Shown here one piece after another: positions 1 through 8,598 of a stretch of 64,000 nucleotides of DNA. Position 1 is the stretch's first letter, and every line of letters starts with the position of its first letter. The stretch comes from Nocardia sienata NBRC 100364. Its GTDB lineage: Bacteria > Actinomycetota > Actinomycetes > Mycobacteriales > Mycobacteriaceae. The translations under genes were made by a program, and so were the position numbers. The notes under the pieces are model-generated. The model did no database searches. It saw nothing but the letters and a program-made list of their open reading frames with translations, and was not told the origin of the DNA. The stretch is taken from positions 22,417 to 86,416 of the forward strand of contig NZ_BDBX01000050.1 of assembly GCF_001613205.1 (NCBI RefSeq), in the 5' to 3' direction.

Positions 1-180
1 ACGCACCAGTAGTTCGGCGATCAGGTCGCGGCTGTCGGACCATCGGCGGTAGACGGTCGGCCGGCTCACGCCCGCCCGGCGGGCGACCTCGGCGAGCGTG
101 GTGCGCCGGACGCCGAACTCCGCGACGCATTCGCGAGCCGCGTCCAGGATCGTCTGCTCGACCGCTGCGCCGGATGACAC
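1..180 (-). CDS. TetR-family transcriptional regulator, N-terminal part (truncated by window edge)
   Basis: Only the DNA-binding end is present; the gene runs off the left edge. The translation from the GTG at 180 begins VSSGAAVEQTILDAA and continues through a typical TetR helix-turn-helix with VARRAGVSRPTVYRRW around residues 35-50. GTG at 180 is preferred because GAGG lies about 8 nt upstream. An in-frame GTG at 219 would lie inside the inverted repeat between this gene and its divergent neighbour. The gene diverges from the FAD oxidase-lipid kinase pair, so it probably represses that pair or itself. Ligand and C-terminal domain are outside the window. Family call is firm, target is inferred. 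Confidence 0.85.
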   Translation of the reverse strand, partial: MSSGAAVEQTILDAARECVAEFGVRRTTLAEVARRAGVSRPTVYRRWSDSRDLIAELLVR

Positions 181-212
181 GGACTCGACCTCGTCTCCAC
201 TCGGGTTACTGC

Positions 213-229
213 TTGACACTGCATGTCAA
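213..229. promoter_or_regulatory. Inverted-repeat operator candidate between tetR and FAD oxidase
   Basis: TTGACACTGCATGTCAA is an inverted repeat with 6-bp perfect arms (TTGACA and TGTCAA) and a 5-nt centre. It sits in the 59-bp gap between the divergent tetR and FAD oxidase starts, and each arm reads as a consensus -35 hexamer on its own strand. This is the usual place for a TetR operator. Matching -10 elements are not convincing at ideal spacing, so the operator reading is stronger than the promoter reading. Confidence 0.55.
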
Positions 230-239
230 ACTGTAACGC

Positions 240-1877
240 ATGACAGGTGAGCAAGGCGAACGTCCGGTGAACTCGGCGTCGAGCGGGCGGCGACCGGATA
301 TGGTGTGGGACGCCTGGGGTGTTCCCGCCGGGCACACACCGCTGCCCGAGCAGATCCGCGGCCTGCTGACACAGGTGTTCGGAATCTCCGGGGAGCCGGC
401 GGCGCGTCGTGATGAGGGCGAGGTGCCGCTCCGGCCGTCGGTCCTGTCCCCGGACCGGCGGGCCGGTCTGGCAGACCTCGTCGGCGCCGGCCATCTCTGC
501 ACCGAACCGGTCACCCGGCTGCGGCACGCCGGCGGCAAGAGCACCCCCGACCTGCTGCGACGCCGCGATCCGGCCCCGCAGGACGCACCGGACGCGGTGG
601 TCTATCCCGCCGACCACGACGAGGTGGCGGCCGTCCTCGCCTACTGCTCGGAACAGGGCATCGCCGTGGTGCCCTTCGGCGGCGGCACCAGTGTGGTCGG
701 CGGGCTCGACCCGGTGCGCGGCGCGTTCGACACGGTGATCGCGCTGGATCTGCGCAGGCTGGATGCCCTGCTGGACTGTGACCCGGTCTCCGGCACCGCC
801 ACCTTCGGCGCCGGGGTCACCGGCCCGCGTGCCGAACAGTTGCTCGCCGAGCACGGGCTCTCGCTCGGGCATTTCCCGCAGAGTTTCGAATTCGCCAGTA
901 TCGGCGGATTCGCCGCGACCCGGTCGTCGGGTCAGGCCTCCGCGGGGTACGGCCGGTTCGACGATATGGTCCAGCGGGTCCGGGTGGCCACGCCCACGGG
1001 AAGTGTGCTGCTGGGCCGGGCGCCCGCCTCGGCCGCCGGACCCGATCTGCGTGAGTTGTTCGTCGGCTCGGAGGGCGTGCTCGGCGTCCTCACCGAGGTT
1101 ACGGTGCGGGTCCATCCCGTCCCGGAGACCACCACCCATATGGCCTGGTCGTTCCCGGATTTCGAGACCGGAGCCGCCGCGTTGCGCGCGGTCGTGCAGG
1201 CGGGCGCGGCGCCGACGGTGCTGCGGCTGTCCGACGAAGCCGAGACGGGGCTGAATCTGGCGCGGGCCGGAAATGTCGGCGGCGCCTCGGTTTCCGGTTG
1301 TCTCGCGGTGACCACGTTCGAGGGCACCGCCGCCCACACCGCGGCCCGTGGCGCCGAGGCCGCCGCGGTACTGCGCGCTACCGGTGGTACCGAACTCGGG
1401 CCGGAACCGGCCCGGGAGTGGCAGCACGGCCGTTTCGCGGCCCCCTACCTGCGCGACGCGCTCCTGGATGTCGGGGTGCTGTGCGAAACCCTCGAGACCG
1501 CGACCACCTGGAGCGCGCTGGCGGATCTGAAGGCGAAGGTGACGAGAGCGCTCACCGATTCGCTGACCGCCCAGGGGGCGCCCGCCTTGGTGATGTGCCA
1601 TATCTCGCACACCTACCCGGCCGGCGCGTCGCTGTATTTCACGGTGGTGGCCAAACTGCTCGACGACCCGATCACCCAGTGGCGGGCGGCGAAAGCGGCC
1701 GCCGGGGACGCCATCGCCGGCGCCGGCGCCACCATCACCCATCACCACGCGGTGGGCGCGGATCACCGCGCCTGGTTGCCCGACGAGATCGGTGACCTGG
1801 GTGTGCGGGTATTGCGCGCGGTGAAACGCGAGATCGACCCGGCCGGGATCCTCAACCCTGGCAAACTGCTGCCATGA
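240..1877 (+). CDS. FAD-linked oxidase, alkyl-DHAP synthase/glycolate oxidase type
   Basis: 545-residue flavoprotein. The PP-loop of the FAD_binding_4 (VAO/PCMH) fold is visible as VVPFGGGTSVVGGL near residue 143, with further FAD-contact segments GFAATRSSGQ and GSEGVLGVLTEV. The C-terminal cap ends in the family-typical DPAGILNPGKLLP. This architecture is shared by alkyldihydroxyacetone-phosphate synthase and by FAD-dependent hydroxy-acid dehydrogenases. The linkage to a diacylglycerol kinase resembles Rv2251-Rv2252 of M. tuberculosis (recalled synteny) and suggests a lipid substrate, which is inference. Start chosen at ATG 240. An ATG at 300 is possible, because no ribosome site is seen before 240 and the N-terminal 20 residues look dispensable. 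Confidence 0.85.
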   Translation: MTGEQGERPVNSASSGRRPDMVWDAWGVPAGHTPLPEQIRGLLTQVFGISGEPAARRDEGEVPLRPSVLSPDRRAGLADLVGAGHLCTEPVTRLRHAGGKSTPDLLRRRDPAPQDAPDAVVYPADHDEVAAVLAYCSEQGIAVVPFGGGTSVVGGLDPVRGAFDTVIALDLRRLDALLDCDPVSGTATFGAGVTGPRAEQLLAEHGLSLGHFPQSFEFASIGGFAATRSSGQASAGYGRFDDMVQRVRVATPTGSVLLGRAPASAAGPDLRELFVGSEGVLGVLTEVTVRVHPVPETTTHMAWSFPDFETGAAALRAVVQAGAAPTVLRLSDEAETGLNLARAGNVGGASVSGCLAVTTFEGTAAHTAARGAEAAAVLRATGGTELGPEPAREWQHGRFAAPYLRDALLDVGVLCETLETATTWSALADLKAKVTRALTDSLTAQGAPALVMCHISHTYPAGASLYFTVVAKLLDDPITQWRAAKAAAGDAIAGAGATITHHHAVGADHRAWLPDEIGDLGVRVLRAVKREIDPAGILNPGKLLP

Positions 1878-2803
1878 CACGCCGCAACGAAGCGGATGCC
1901 CGGGAGGTACGTACGGTCGCCGTGGTGACCAACCCCGCTTCCGGGCAGGGTAGGGCGCGTGAGTCCGCTCGGACCGTCGTCGAGCGGTTGCGCGCGGACG
2001 GCGCGGAGGTCGTCGAGATCCACGCCCCCTCCGCCGCGCGGACCCGTGAACAGGTGCGCGAGGTGGTGACCGGCGGCGCGCCCGACGCGGTCGTCTGTGT
2101 GGGCGGTGACGGCCTGGTGAACACGATCCTGGATCCGCTGGCCCGGTCCGGCGTTCCGCTGGCCCTGGTTCCGGCGGGCACGGGCAACGACCTGGCACGC
2201 GAACTGGGCATTGCCGACGAGCCCGCCCGCGCCGCGGAACTGGTCCGATCCGGGCGGGTGCGCGCCATCGACCTGGGCCGGCTGGAACCCGCCGGACACG
2301 ACCCGATGTGGTTCGCCACCGTCGCGTGCACCGGCTTCGACGCGCGGGTCACGCTGCGTGCCAACCGGATGCGCTACCCGCGCGGCCGCTCGCGCTACAC
2401 CGTCGCCGCGGTCGCCGAGATCGCGCACGGTATCGCGGTGCCCTACCGGATCGAACTGGGCGGTTCGCCGGCGGAGGCGATCACCACGGAGGCATTGCTG
2501 GTCGCGGTGGGTAACACCACCACCTATGGCGGCGGCATGCTCATCTGCCCGGACGCCCGGTGCGACGACGGTCTGCTCGATGTGACCGTGGTCGGCAAGG
2601 TTTCGCATCTCGAGATGCTGCGGATCCTGCCCGCGCTCTCGGCGGGCCGGCGCATCGATCATCCCGCGGTGAGCCAGTATCGGACCGAAATACTGAGTTT
2701 GCGCGCTCCCGGCGCCCCGGCCACCGCCGACGGTGAACCCGCGGGCCGGCTGCCGCTCACCGTGCGCGTCGAGCCCGGGGCGCTCACCGTACTGACCCCT
2801 TGA
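1874..2803 (+). CDS. Diacylglycerol kinase-family lipid kinase
   Basis: 309 residues of the DAGK catalytic (YegS/DgkB) fold. Motifs are VVTNPASGQGRA near residue 17, the nucleotide-binding VCVGGDGLVNTILDPL near 75, and ALVPAGTGNDLARELG near 95. It transfers phosphate from ATP to diacylglycerol or a related lipid at the membrane. The M. tuberculosis counterpart Rv2252 has been described as a DAG kinase feeding phospholipid and PIM synthesis. The start codon overlaps the stop of the FAD oxidase (ATGA), so the two are translationally coupled and probably one operon under the upstream TetR protein. It converges with the next gene, with only 9 bp between stop codons. Confidence 0.9.
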   Translation: MTRRNEADAREVRTVAVVTNPASGQGRARESARTVVERLRADGAEVVEIHAPSAARTREQVREVVTGGAPDAVVCVGGDGLVNTILDPLARSGVPLALVPAGTGNDLARELGIADEPARAAELVRSGRVRAIDLGRLEPAGHDPMWFATVACTGFDARVTLRANRMRYPRGRSRYTVAAVAEIAHGIAVPYRIELGGSPAEAITTEALLVAVGNTTTYGGGMLICPDARCDDGLLDVTVVGKVSHLEMLRILPALSAGRRIDHPAVSQYRTEILSLRAPGAPATADGEPAGRLPLTVRVEPGALTVLTP

Positions 2804-2812
2804 CGGCGGTGG

Positions 2813-3535
2813 TCAGGCGGCGAACCGGACCCGCAACCGGTCCACGCCCGTCCGGTCGACCACCACGACCGAGGCGGGCGCGGGCCGGGGAGCGGTTCCG
2901 GCCGCCAGCCGCTCCAGCATCCGTCTCCAGCGCCACACGTGCCAGCGGAACGACAGCAGCCCGACCCGCCGCCCCCGCGCATACTGCCCGGCACGGGCGA
3001 CCGTCGCCGGCACATCCAGCAACACCATGTGCAGTTCGCGGCCGTGCCGGACGGCCCAGCGGGTCAGCATCCGGCGCGTGAAACCGACGGTGCCGCAATC
3101 GTGGATCACCACGGGACCGCGGTGATCGCGCAGCGCGACCCAGATGCGGCCGAAATGCACCACGTGTACCACCGGCCGCCACAGCGGGTAGGGCAGCCAG
3201 GCCAGCCGGCGCCGCCACGCGTTGCGGGCATGGATGGAATCGAGCACCACCGACTGGTCGGGACCGGGTATCGCGTGCTCGGCGTCGGGGTCGGAACCGA
3301 ACAGCCGGCGCAACGCGGTGCTCTTGCCCGCACCGGGGATTCCGGCGAACAACACGGCCGCGCTCGCCGGGTATCGGAGCTCCCGCGTCGGCCGGCCCCG
3401 TAGGTCGTCGACGGCGCGGGGCCGGACGATTTCCGAATCCGATTCGGGGAAGATGGATTCCGCGGGGTTGAACGGTAACGAGTCGAGCGGGGGGTTCACC
3501 CCGTCCAGGGTCCCCAGTCGAACCGATTTCGGCAA
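2813..3535 (-). CDS. P-loop ATP-binding protein, kinase-like
   Basis: 240 residues from a TTG start at 3535, chosen because AAGGAG lies 6 nt upstream; a longer ATG reading from 3628 adds 31 unstructured residues. A perfect Walker A, GIPGAGKST, is at about residues 66-74 of the chosen protein, followed by VVIHDCG (Walker B-like) and an Arg-rich C-terminal half. The layout resembles small P-loop kinases (gluconate kinase, zeta-toxin or shikimate kinase type) rather than an oligomeric AAA+ machine: no sensor or arginine-finger motif is visible. Substrate unknown. It is transcribed towards the lipid kinase and away from valS, with no obvious operon partner. Confidence 0.7.
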   Translation of the reverse strand: MPKSVRLGTLDGVNPPLDSLPFNPAESIFPESDSEIVRPRAVDDLRGRPTRELRYPASAAVLFAGIPGAGKSTALRRLFGSDPDAEHAIPGPDQSVVLDSIHARNAWRRRLAWLPYPLWRPVVHVVHFGRIWVALRDHRGPVVIHDCGTVGFTRRMLTRWAVRHGRELHMVLLDVPATVARAGQYARGRRVGLLSFRWHVWRWRRMLERLAAGTAPRPAPASVVVVDRTGVDRLRVRFAA

Positions 3536-3872
3536 GAATGTCTCCTTTGTCCGCTCGAGGTCACAGCTTTCGGCCGGGGCCGCACACCGCGGCGCGCCGG
3601 GCGCCGGGCTGAGAATTCCGGTGCTCAAGCTGAGAATTGTTTATGGATTAGGAGCACAGGCCGGGATCGGCGGTAGTCTTACTGCTGTAGGCGGAGTCTT
3701 CGGTGTCCCTCATCCACCGAAGGCTCCGCCTCGGCTATGTCCACCACCTTTCCCGAGGTCCGGTGCGGTGGCCCGCCCCCTCGCTCCCGTCTGCCGTCGA
3801 TCGCACCGTTGCAGACGGTCGGGCCGCACCCCGCGACACCGGCGGTGCCGCCCTAGACACTAGAATCGCGGC
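3536..3872. promoter_or_regulatory. Divergent intergenic region between P-loop kinase and valS, with 21-bp phased direct repeats
   Basis: This 337-bp stretch has no gene. It carries the SD of the leftward kinase gene, two perfect CTGAGAATT direct repeats at 3609-3617 and 3630-3638 whose starts are 21 bp (two helical turns) apart, a local AT-rich patch (TTGTTTATGGATTAG, 3637-3651), a GTGCTC/GAGCAC inverted pair flanking the second repeat, and the valS leader hairpin described separately. The phased repeats look like a regulator site, but no cognate regulator is adjacent. Confidence 0.45.
3689..3731 (+). promoter_or_regulatory. 17-bp leader hairpin upstream of valS
   Basis: AGGCGGAGTCTTCGGTG (3689-3705) and CACCGAAGGCTCCGCCT (3715-3731) pair over 17 bp with one G-U wobble and a 9-nt loop. 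No U-tract follows, and no plus-strand gene ends nearby that would need a terminator. A TAGTCT -10-like hexamer at 3674-3679 would start transcription just before the hairpin, placing it at the 5' end of a valS leader of roughly 180 nt. It may be a stability or attenuation element; function is not known. Confidence 0.55.
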
Positions 3873-6551
3873 GTGACCAGCGCAGCCCCTGACAACACGC
3901 GTAATCGTGCCGATGCCCTCCCCAAGAGCTGGAATCCCGGCGAGGTGGAGGCCGACCTGTACGAGCGCTGGGTAGCCGCCGGTTACTTCCGGGCCGACCC
4001 GCACAGTTCCGCGCCCGCGTACTCGATCGTGCTGCCGCCGCCCAATGTGACGGGCACTCTGCACATGGGTCATGCGCTCGACCACACGCTCATGGACACC
4101 TTGGCGCGTCGTAAGCGGATGCAGGGTTATGAGGTGCTGTGGCTGCCCGGGATGGATCATGCCGGTATCGCCACCCAGACGGTGGTGGAGAAGCAGCTCG
4201 CCGCGGACGGGAAGACAAAAGAGGATTTCGGACGCGAACTGTTCGTGCAGAAGGTCTGGGACTGGAAGCGGGAATCCGGCGGCGCGATCCAATGGCAGAT
4301 GCGGGCGCTCGGCGACAGCGTGGACTGGTCGCGGGACCGGTTCACCATGGACGAGGGCCTGTCGCGCGCGGTCCAGACGATCTTCAAGCGCCTCTACGAC
4401 GCGGGTCTGATCTACCGAGCCGAGCGGCTGGTGAACTGGTCGCCGGAACTGCGTACCGCCATCTCCGATATCGAGGTCAAGTACGAGGATGTCGAGGGCG
4501 AACTGGTGTCGCTGCGATACGGCTCGCTCGACGATGCCGAACCGCATGTCGTGGTCGCCACCACCCGGGTGGAGACCATGCTCGGTGACACCGCCGTCGC
4601 GGTGCACCCGGAGGACCCCCGGTACCGCGAGCTGATCGGTACCACCCTCGAACATCCGATCACCGGGCGGCAGATACCGATCATCGCCGACGACTACGTG
4701 GATCCCGAATTCGGTTCCGGCGCGGTGAAGATCACGCCCGCCCATGACCCGAACGACTTCGAGATGGGCCTGCGGCACAACCTGCCGATGCCCACGATCA
4801 TGGACGAACGCGGCCGGATCGCCGATACCGGTACCGAATTCGACGGGATGGACCGCTTCGAGGCGCGGGTGAAGATCCGCGAGCGCTTGGCCTCCGAGGG
4901 CCGGATCGTCGCCGAGAAACGACCCTACCTGCACAGCGTCGGGCATTCCGAGCGCAGCGGCGAGGCGATCGAGCCGCGGCTGTCCATGCAGTGGTGGGTG
5001 AAGGTCGAATCGCTGGCCAAGGCGGCCGGCGACGCGGTCCGCAACGGCGATACCGTCATCCACCCGGCGAGCCAGGAACCGCGCTGGTTCGACTGGGTCG
5101 ACGATATGCACGACTGGTGTATCTCGCGGCAGCTGTGGTGGGGCCACCGCATTCCCATCTGGTACGGGCCCGAGGGCGAAATCGTGTGCGTCGGCCCCGA
5201 CGAGCAGGCCCCCGAGGGGTGGGTGCAGGATCCCGACGTCCTGGACACCTGGTTCTCCTCCGGGCTGTGGCCGTTCTCCACGATGGGCTGGCCGGACGCG
5301 ACTCCGGAGCTGGCGAAGTTCTATCCCACCAGCGTGCTGGTCACCGGGTACGACATCCTGTTCTTCTGGGTGGCCCGGATGATGATGTTCGGCACCTTCG
5401 TCGCCGACGACGCCGCGGTGTCCACCGGTAAGGGCGGGGCCTATCAGGTGCCGTTCGAGGATGTGTTCCTGCACGGTCTGATCCGCGACCAGTTCGGCAA
5501 GAAGATGTCGAAGTCCCGCGGCAACGGGATCGACCCGCTGGACTGGATCAAGAACTACGGCGCGGACGCGCTGCGCTTCACGCTGGCTCGCGGCGCTCAA
5601 CCCGGTGGTGACCTCTCGGTCGGTGAACCGCACGCCCTGGCTTCGCGCAGCTTCGTCACCAAGCTGTTCAACGCGACGAAGTTCGCGCTCATGAACGGTG
5701 CCCGCCCGGGTACGGTGCCGGCACGGGAGACGCTGACCGACGCCGACCGCTGGATCGTGGACCGGCTCGACGAGGTGCTCGCCGAGGTCGACGCCGCGTT
5801 CGACGCCTACGAGTTCGGTAAGGCCTGCGAGGCGCTCTACCACTTCGCGTGGGACGAACTCTGCGACTGGTATCTCGAACTGTCCAAGGTCCAGTTCGCC
5901 GAGAGCGAGGAGCGGGCCGAATCCACCCGGGTCGTGCTCGGGTCGGTGCTGGACGCGGTGCTGCGGCTGCTGCACCCGGTGATCCCGTTCGTCACCGAAT
6001 CGCTGTGGCAGGCGCTGACCGGCGCGGAGTCGGTGGTCGTGGCGGCCTGGCCGCAGCGCACCGGCACGCCCACCGATACCGGGGCGGCGCGGCGGATCGC
6101 CGACCTGCAGCGACTGGTCACCGAGATCCGCCGGTTCCGCAGTGATCAGGGGCTCAACGACAAGCAGAAGGTCGCGGCACGGGTGCTCGGCCTGGACGCG
6201 GCAGGTCTGGCGCATCTGTATCCGGAGGTGAGCACTCTGGGCCGGCTCACCGAGCCCGGTGTGGATTTCGCGGCGACCGCTTCGGTGGAGGTGCGGCTGG
6301 GCGGTACCACGGTCACCGTCGAGGTCGACACCTCGGGCACCGTGGACCTCGCGGCCGAGCGGCGTCGCCTGGAGAAGGACCTGGCGGTCGCGCAGAAGGA
6401 ACTGGCGGGAACCGAGGCCAAACTCGGTAACGAGGCTTTCCTGGCCAAGGCCCCGGAAGCGGTGGTGGACAAGATCCGGGCCCGGCGCGAGGTCGCCGCG
6501 GCAGAGGTGGAGCGGATCGGGGCCCGCCTGGCCGAGCTGAGCGGCAAGTGA
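3873..6551 (+). CDS. valS: Valyl-tRNA synthetase
   Basis: 892 residues, full length for a class Ia ValRS. The N-terminal Rossmann domain carries the HIGH motif as HMGH in PPPNVTGTLHMGHALD (about residues 55-70). The editing domain follows (TTRVETMLGDTAV near 230), then KMSKSRGN near residue 545. The C-terminal tail from about 820 is the expected coiled-coil arm (LAAERRRLEKDLAVAQKELA). It charges tRNA-Val and edits mischarged Thr. GTG start at 3873. The stop overlaps the start of folC (GTGA), so the two genes are coupled. Transcription likely begins upstream of the leader hairpin. Confidence 0.98.
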   Translation: MTSAAPDNTRNRADALPKSWNPGEVEADLYERWVAAGYFRADPHSSAPAYSIVLPPPNVTGTLHMGHALDHTLMDTLARRKRMQGYEVLWLPGMDHAGIATQTVVEKQLAADGKTKEDFGRELFVQKVWDWKRESGGAIQWQMRALGDSVDWSRDRFTMDEGLSRAVQTIFKRLYDAGLIYRAERLVNWSPELRTAISDIEVKYEDVEGELVSLRYGSLDDAEPHVVVATTRVETMLGDTAVAVHPEDPRYRELIGTTLEHPITGRQIPIIADDYVDPEFGSGAVKITPAHDPNDFEMGLRHNLPMPTIMDERGRIADTGTEFDGMDRFEARVKIRERLASEGRIVAEKRPYLHSVGHSERSGEAIEPRLSMQWWVKVESLAKAAGDAVRNGDTVIHPASQEPRWFDWVDDMHDWCISRQLWWGHRIPIWYGPEGEIVCVGPDEQAPEGWVQDPDVLDTWFSSGLWPFSTMGWPDATPELAKFYPTSVLVTGYDILFFWVARMMMFGTFVADDAAVSTGKGGAYQVPFEDVFLHGLIRDQFGKKMSKSRGNGIDPLDWIKNYGADALRFTLARGAQPGGDLSVGEPHALASRSFVTKLFNATKFALMNGARPGTVPARETLTDADRWIVDRLDEVLAEVDAAFDAYEFGKACEALYHFAWDELCDWYLELSKVQFAESEERAESTRVVLGSVLDAVLRLLHPVIPFVTESLWQALTGAESVVVAAWPQRTGTPTDTGAARRIADLQRLVTEIRRFRSDQGLNDKQKVAARVLGLDAAGLAHLYPEVSTLGRLTEPGVDFAATASVEVRLGGTTVTVEVDTSGTVDLAAERRRLEKDLAVAQKELAGTEAKLGNEAFLAKAPEAVVDKIRARREVAAAEVERIGARLAELSGK

Positions 6552-8008
6552 GCGCCCACGGCGACGACGGCGAGCCGGAGCCCCGGGACGGGGGCTCGCG
6601 CCTGGGTACCGGGCCGTCACCGGTGGATCTGGCGGAGATGGCGCTGGTCGAGGCGGAACTCGACCAGCGCTGGCCGGAAACCAAGATCGAACCCTCGCTC
6701 ACCCGGATCGCCACGCTGATGGATGTGCTGGGTTCGCCGCAGCGCGGGTTCCCGGCGATCCATGTCGCGGGCACCAACGGTAAGACGTCGGTGACCCGGA
6801 TGATCGATTCCCTGCTCACCGCCCTGCACCGCCGGACCGGCCGACTCACCAGCCCACATCTGCAGTTGGCCACCGAGCGGATCAGCATCGACAACCGGCC
6901 GATCTCCCCGGCCCGCTATGTCGAGCTGTACCGGGAGATGCAGCCCTATATCGAGATGATCGACGCCCAGTCGGCGACCGCGGGCGGCCCGGCCATGAGC
7001 AAATTCGAGGTGCTCACCGCCATGGCCTACGCGGCGTTCGCCGAGGCGCCGGTCGACGTCGCGGTCGTGGAGACCGGTATGGGCGGCAGCTGGGACGCCA
7101 CCAATGTGATCGACGCGCAGGTCGCGGTGATCACCCCCATCGGCCTCGACCACACCGACTACCTGGGTCCGGACCTGACCTCCATCGCCAAGGAGAAGGC
7201 CGGGATCATCAAACGCGCCCCGGAGTCGCTGGTCCCCACCGATACGGTCGCGATCATCGCCGAACAGGATCCCGAGGCGCTGGAGGTACTGCTGCGCCGG
7301 GCGGTGGAAACCGACGCCGCGGTGGCACGGGCCGGTTCGGAATTCCAGGTGCTGAGCCGGCGGATCGCCGTGGGCGGGCAGCAGCTGGAACTGCAGGGGC
7401 TCGGCGGGGTCTACGACGAGATCTTCCTGCCCTTGCACGGCGAGCACCAGGCCCACAACGCGGCGCTCGCGCTGGCCGCGGTAGAGGCGTTCTTCGGTGC
7501 CGGCGCGCAGCGGCAACTGGACATCGACGCGGTCCGCGCCGGTTTCGCCGGGGTCACCAGCCCCGGCCGCCTCGAGCGGATGCGCAACGCGCCCACCCTG
7601 TTCATCGATGCCGCGCACAACCCGGCCGGTGCGACCGCGCTGGCCGCCACCCTGACCTCCGAGTTCGATTTCCGCAAGCTGGTCGGGGTGGTCGCGGTGC
7701 TGGCCGACAAGGACGTCGGCGGTATCCTCACCGCGCTGGAACCGGTTTTCGACGAAATCGTGGTGACCACCAACGGGTCCCCCCGGGCGCTGCCGGTGGA
7801 TCAGCTCGCCGATCTGGCGGTCCAGCGGTTCGGCGACGAGCGGGTGGTCACCGCGGACTCGCTGCCGGACGCGCTCGAAACCGCCGTCGCGCTCGCGGAG
7901 GAGGTCGGGGCGTCCGGTGAGATGGTCTCCGGCGCGGGTGTGGTGGTCACCGGGTCGGTGGTCACCGCCGGTGCGGCGCGCGCCCTGTTCGGGAAGGATC
8001 CGGCGTAA
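6548..8008 (+). CDS. folC: Folylpolyglutamate synthase / dihydrofolate synthase
   Basis: 486 residues of the Mur-ligase-like FolC family. The P-loop is GTNGKTSVTRMID near residue 77; the central domain has VVETGMGGSWDATNVID and TPIGLDHTDYLG, and the C-terminal domain contains FIDAAHNPAGATALAATL. It adds glutamates to folates (and probably forms dihydrofolate from dihydropteroate) in the cytosol. The first 30 residues are a low-complexity extension rich in Asp, Gly and Pro. GTG start overlaps the valS stop by 4 nt. The DUF4233 membrane protein follows 37 nt downstream, as in mycobacteria. Confidence 0.96.
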   Translation: MSAHGDDGEPEPRDGGSRLGTGPSPVDLAEMALVEAELDQRWPETKIEPSLTRIATLMDVLGSPQRGFPAIHVAGTNGKTSVTRMIDSLLTALHRRTGRLTSPHLQLATERISIDNRPISPARYVELYREMQPYIEMIDAQSATAGGPAMSKFEVLTAMAYAAFAEAPVDVAVVETGMGGSWDATNVIDAQVAVITPIGLDHTDYLGPDLTSIAKEKAGIIKRAPESLVPTDTVAIIAEQDPEALEVLLRRAVETDAAVARAGSEFQVLSRRIAVGGQQLELQGLGGVYDEIFLPLHGEHQAHNAALALAAVEAFFGAGAQRQLDIDAVRAGFAGVTSPGRLERMRNAPTLFIDAAHNPAGATALAATLTSEFDFRKLVGVVAVLADKDVGGILTALEPVFDEIVVTTNGSPRALPVDQLADLAVQRFGDERVVTADSLPDALETAVALAEEVGASGEMVSGAGVVVTGSVVTAGAARALFGKDPA

Positions 8009-8045
8009 TGCCGAGGACCGGCCCCCGCCGACGACGAGGAACAGC

Positions 8046-8465
8046 ATGAGTGAGCCCGAAGCGCCGAAGCCCGAGGCGAGGACCCCGGCTCCGCCCGATC
8101 CCTGGAAGGGTTTGCGTGGGGTGATGGCGGGCGCCCTGGTACTCGAGGCGATCACGGTGCTGCTGGCGCTGCCGGTGGTCGCCGATATCGCCGGTGGTGT
8201 CACCTGGGTATCGGGTACCTATCTGGTGGTACTGGCCCTGGTGATGATCGCCGGTGCGGGTCTACAGCGCCGTTCCTGGGCGGTCCCGTTCAACCTGGGG
8301 TTGCAGGTGCTGGTGCTGATCGGCGGGGTCTTCCATCTGTCGATCGCGGTCATCGGCGTGATCTTCCTCGCGGTCTGGGCCTTCATCCTGCTGCTGCGCT
8401 CGGATGTGAAGCGGCGGATGGACGAGGGGACATTGCCGAGCCAGCGCACGTCCGGCGGTTCCTGA
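8046..8465 (+). CDS. DUF4233 family membrane protein
   Basis: 139 residues with a short Pro/Glu-rich cytosolic N-terminus and four hydrophobic segments (GVMAGALVLEAITVLLAL, VSGTYLVVLALVMIAGAG, FNLGLQVLVLIGGV and a final AVIGVIFLAVWAFILLL). The ATG at 8046 has GAGGAA upstream and removes a non-conserved 43-residue extension. A small four-helix protein between folC and ndk is a conserved actinobacterial arrangement that I recognise as DUF4233. No function is established. Confidence 0.85.
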   Translation: MSEPEAPKPEARTPAPPDPWKGLRGVMAGALVLEAITVLLALPVVADIAGGVTWVSGTYLVVLALVMIAGAGLQRRSWAVPFNLGLQVLVLIGGVFHLSIAVIGVIFLAVWAFILLLRSDVKRRMDEGTLPSQRTSGGS

Positions 8466-8598
8466 CCGAGTCGGCCGGGCCGTGTACCGATCGTCTGTCC
8501 ATGTCGGGTCCGACCTGGTGGGCGTATCGCTACCTGCGGGTAGGCCGGAGGTGGACTGCGGTTGGGCCGCGTCCGGCGGCGCCCATTAGGCTGACCGC

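Noticed and set aside
3674..3679. TAGTCT as a confident valS promoter
   Set aside because: No acceptable -35 hexamer at 16-19 nt upstream; kept only as a suggestion.
3689..3731. T-box riboswitch for valS
   Set aside because: No T-box sequence (GGTGG-ACCGCG type) or specifier-loop structure could be found; only one long hairpin is present.
3735..6620. 961-codon open frame antisense to valS
   Set aside because: It is antisense to a complete valS, rich in His/Arg/Gly as expected for the complementary frame of high-GC coding DNA, and shows no domain.
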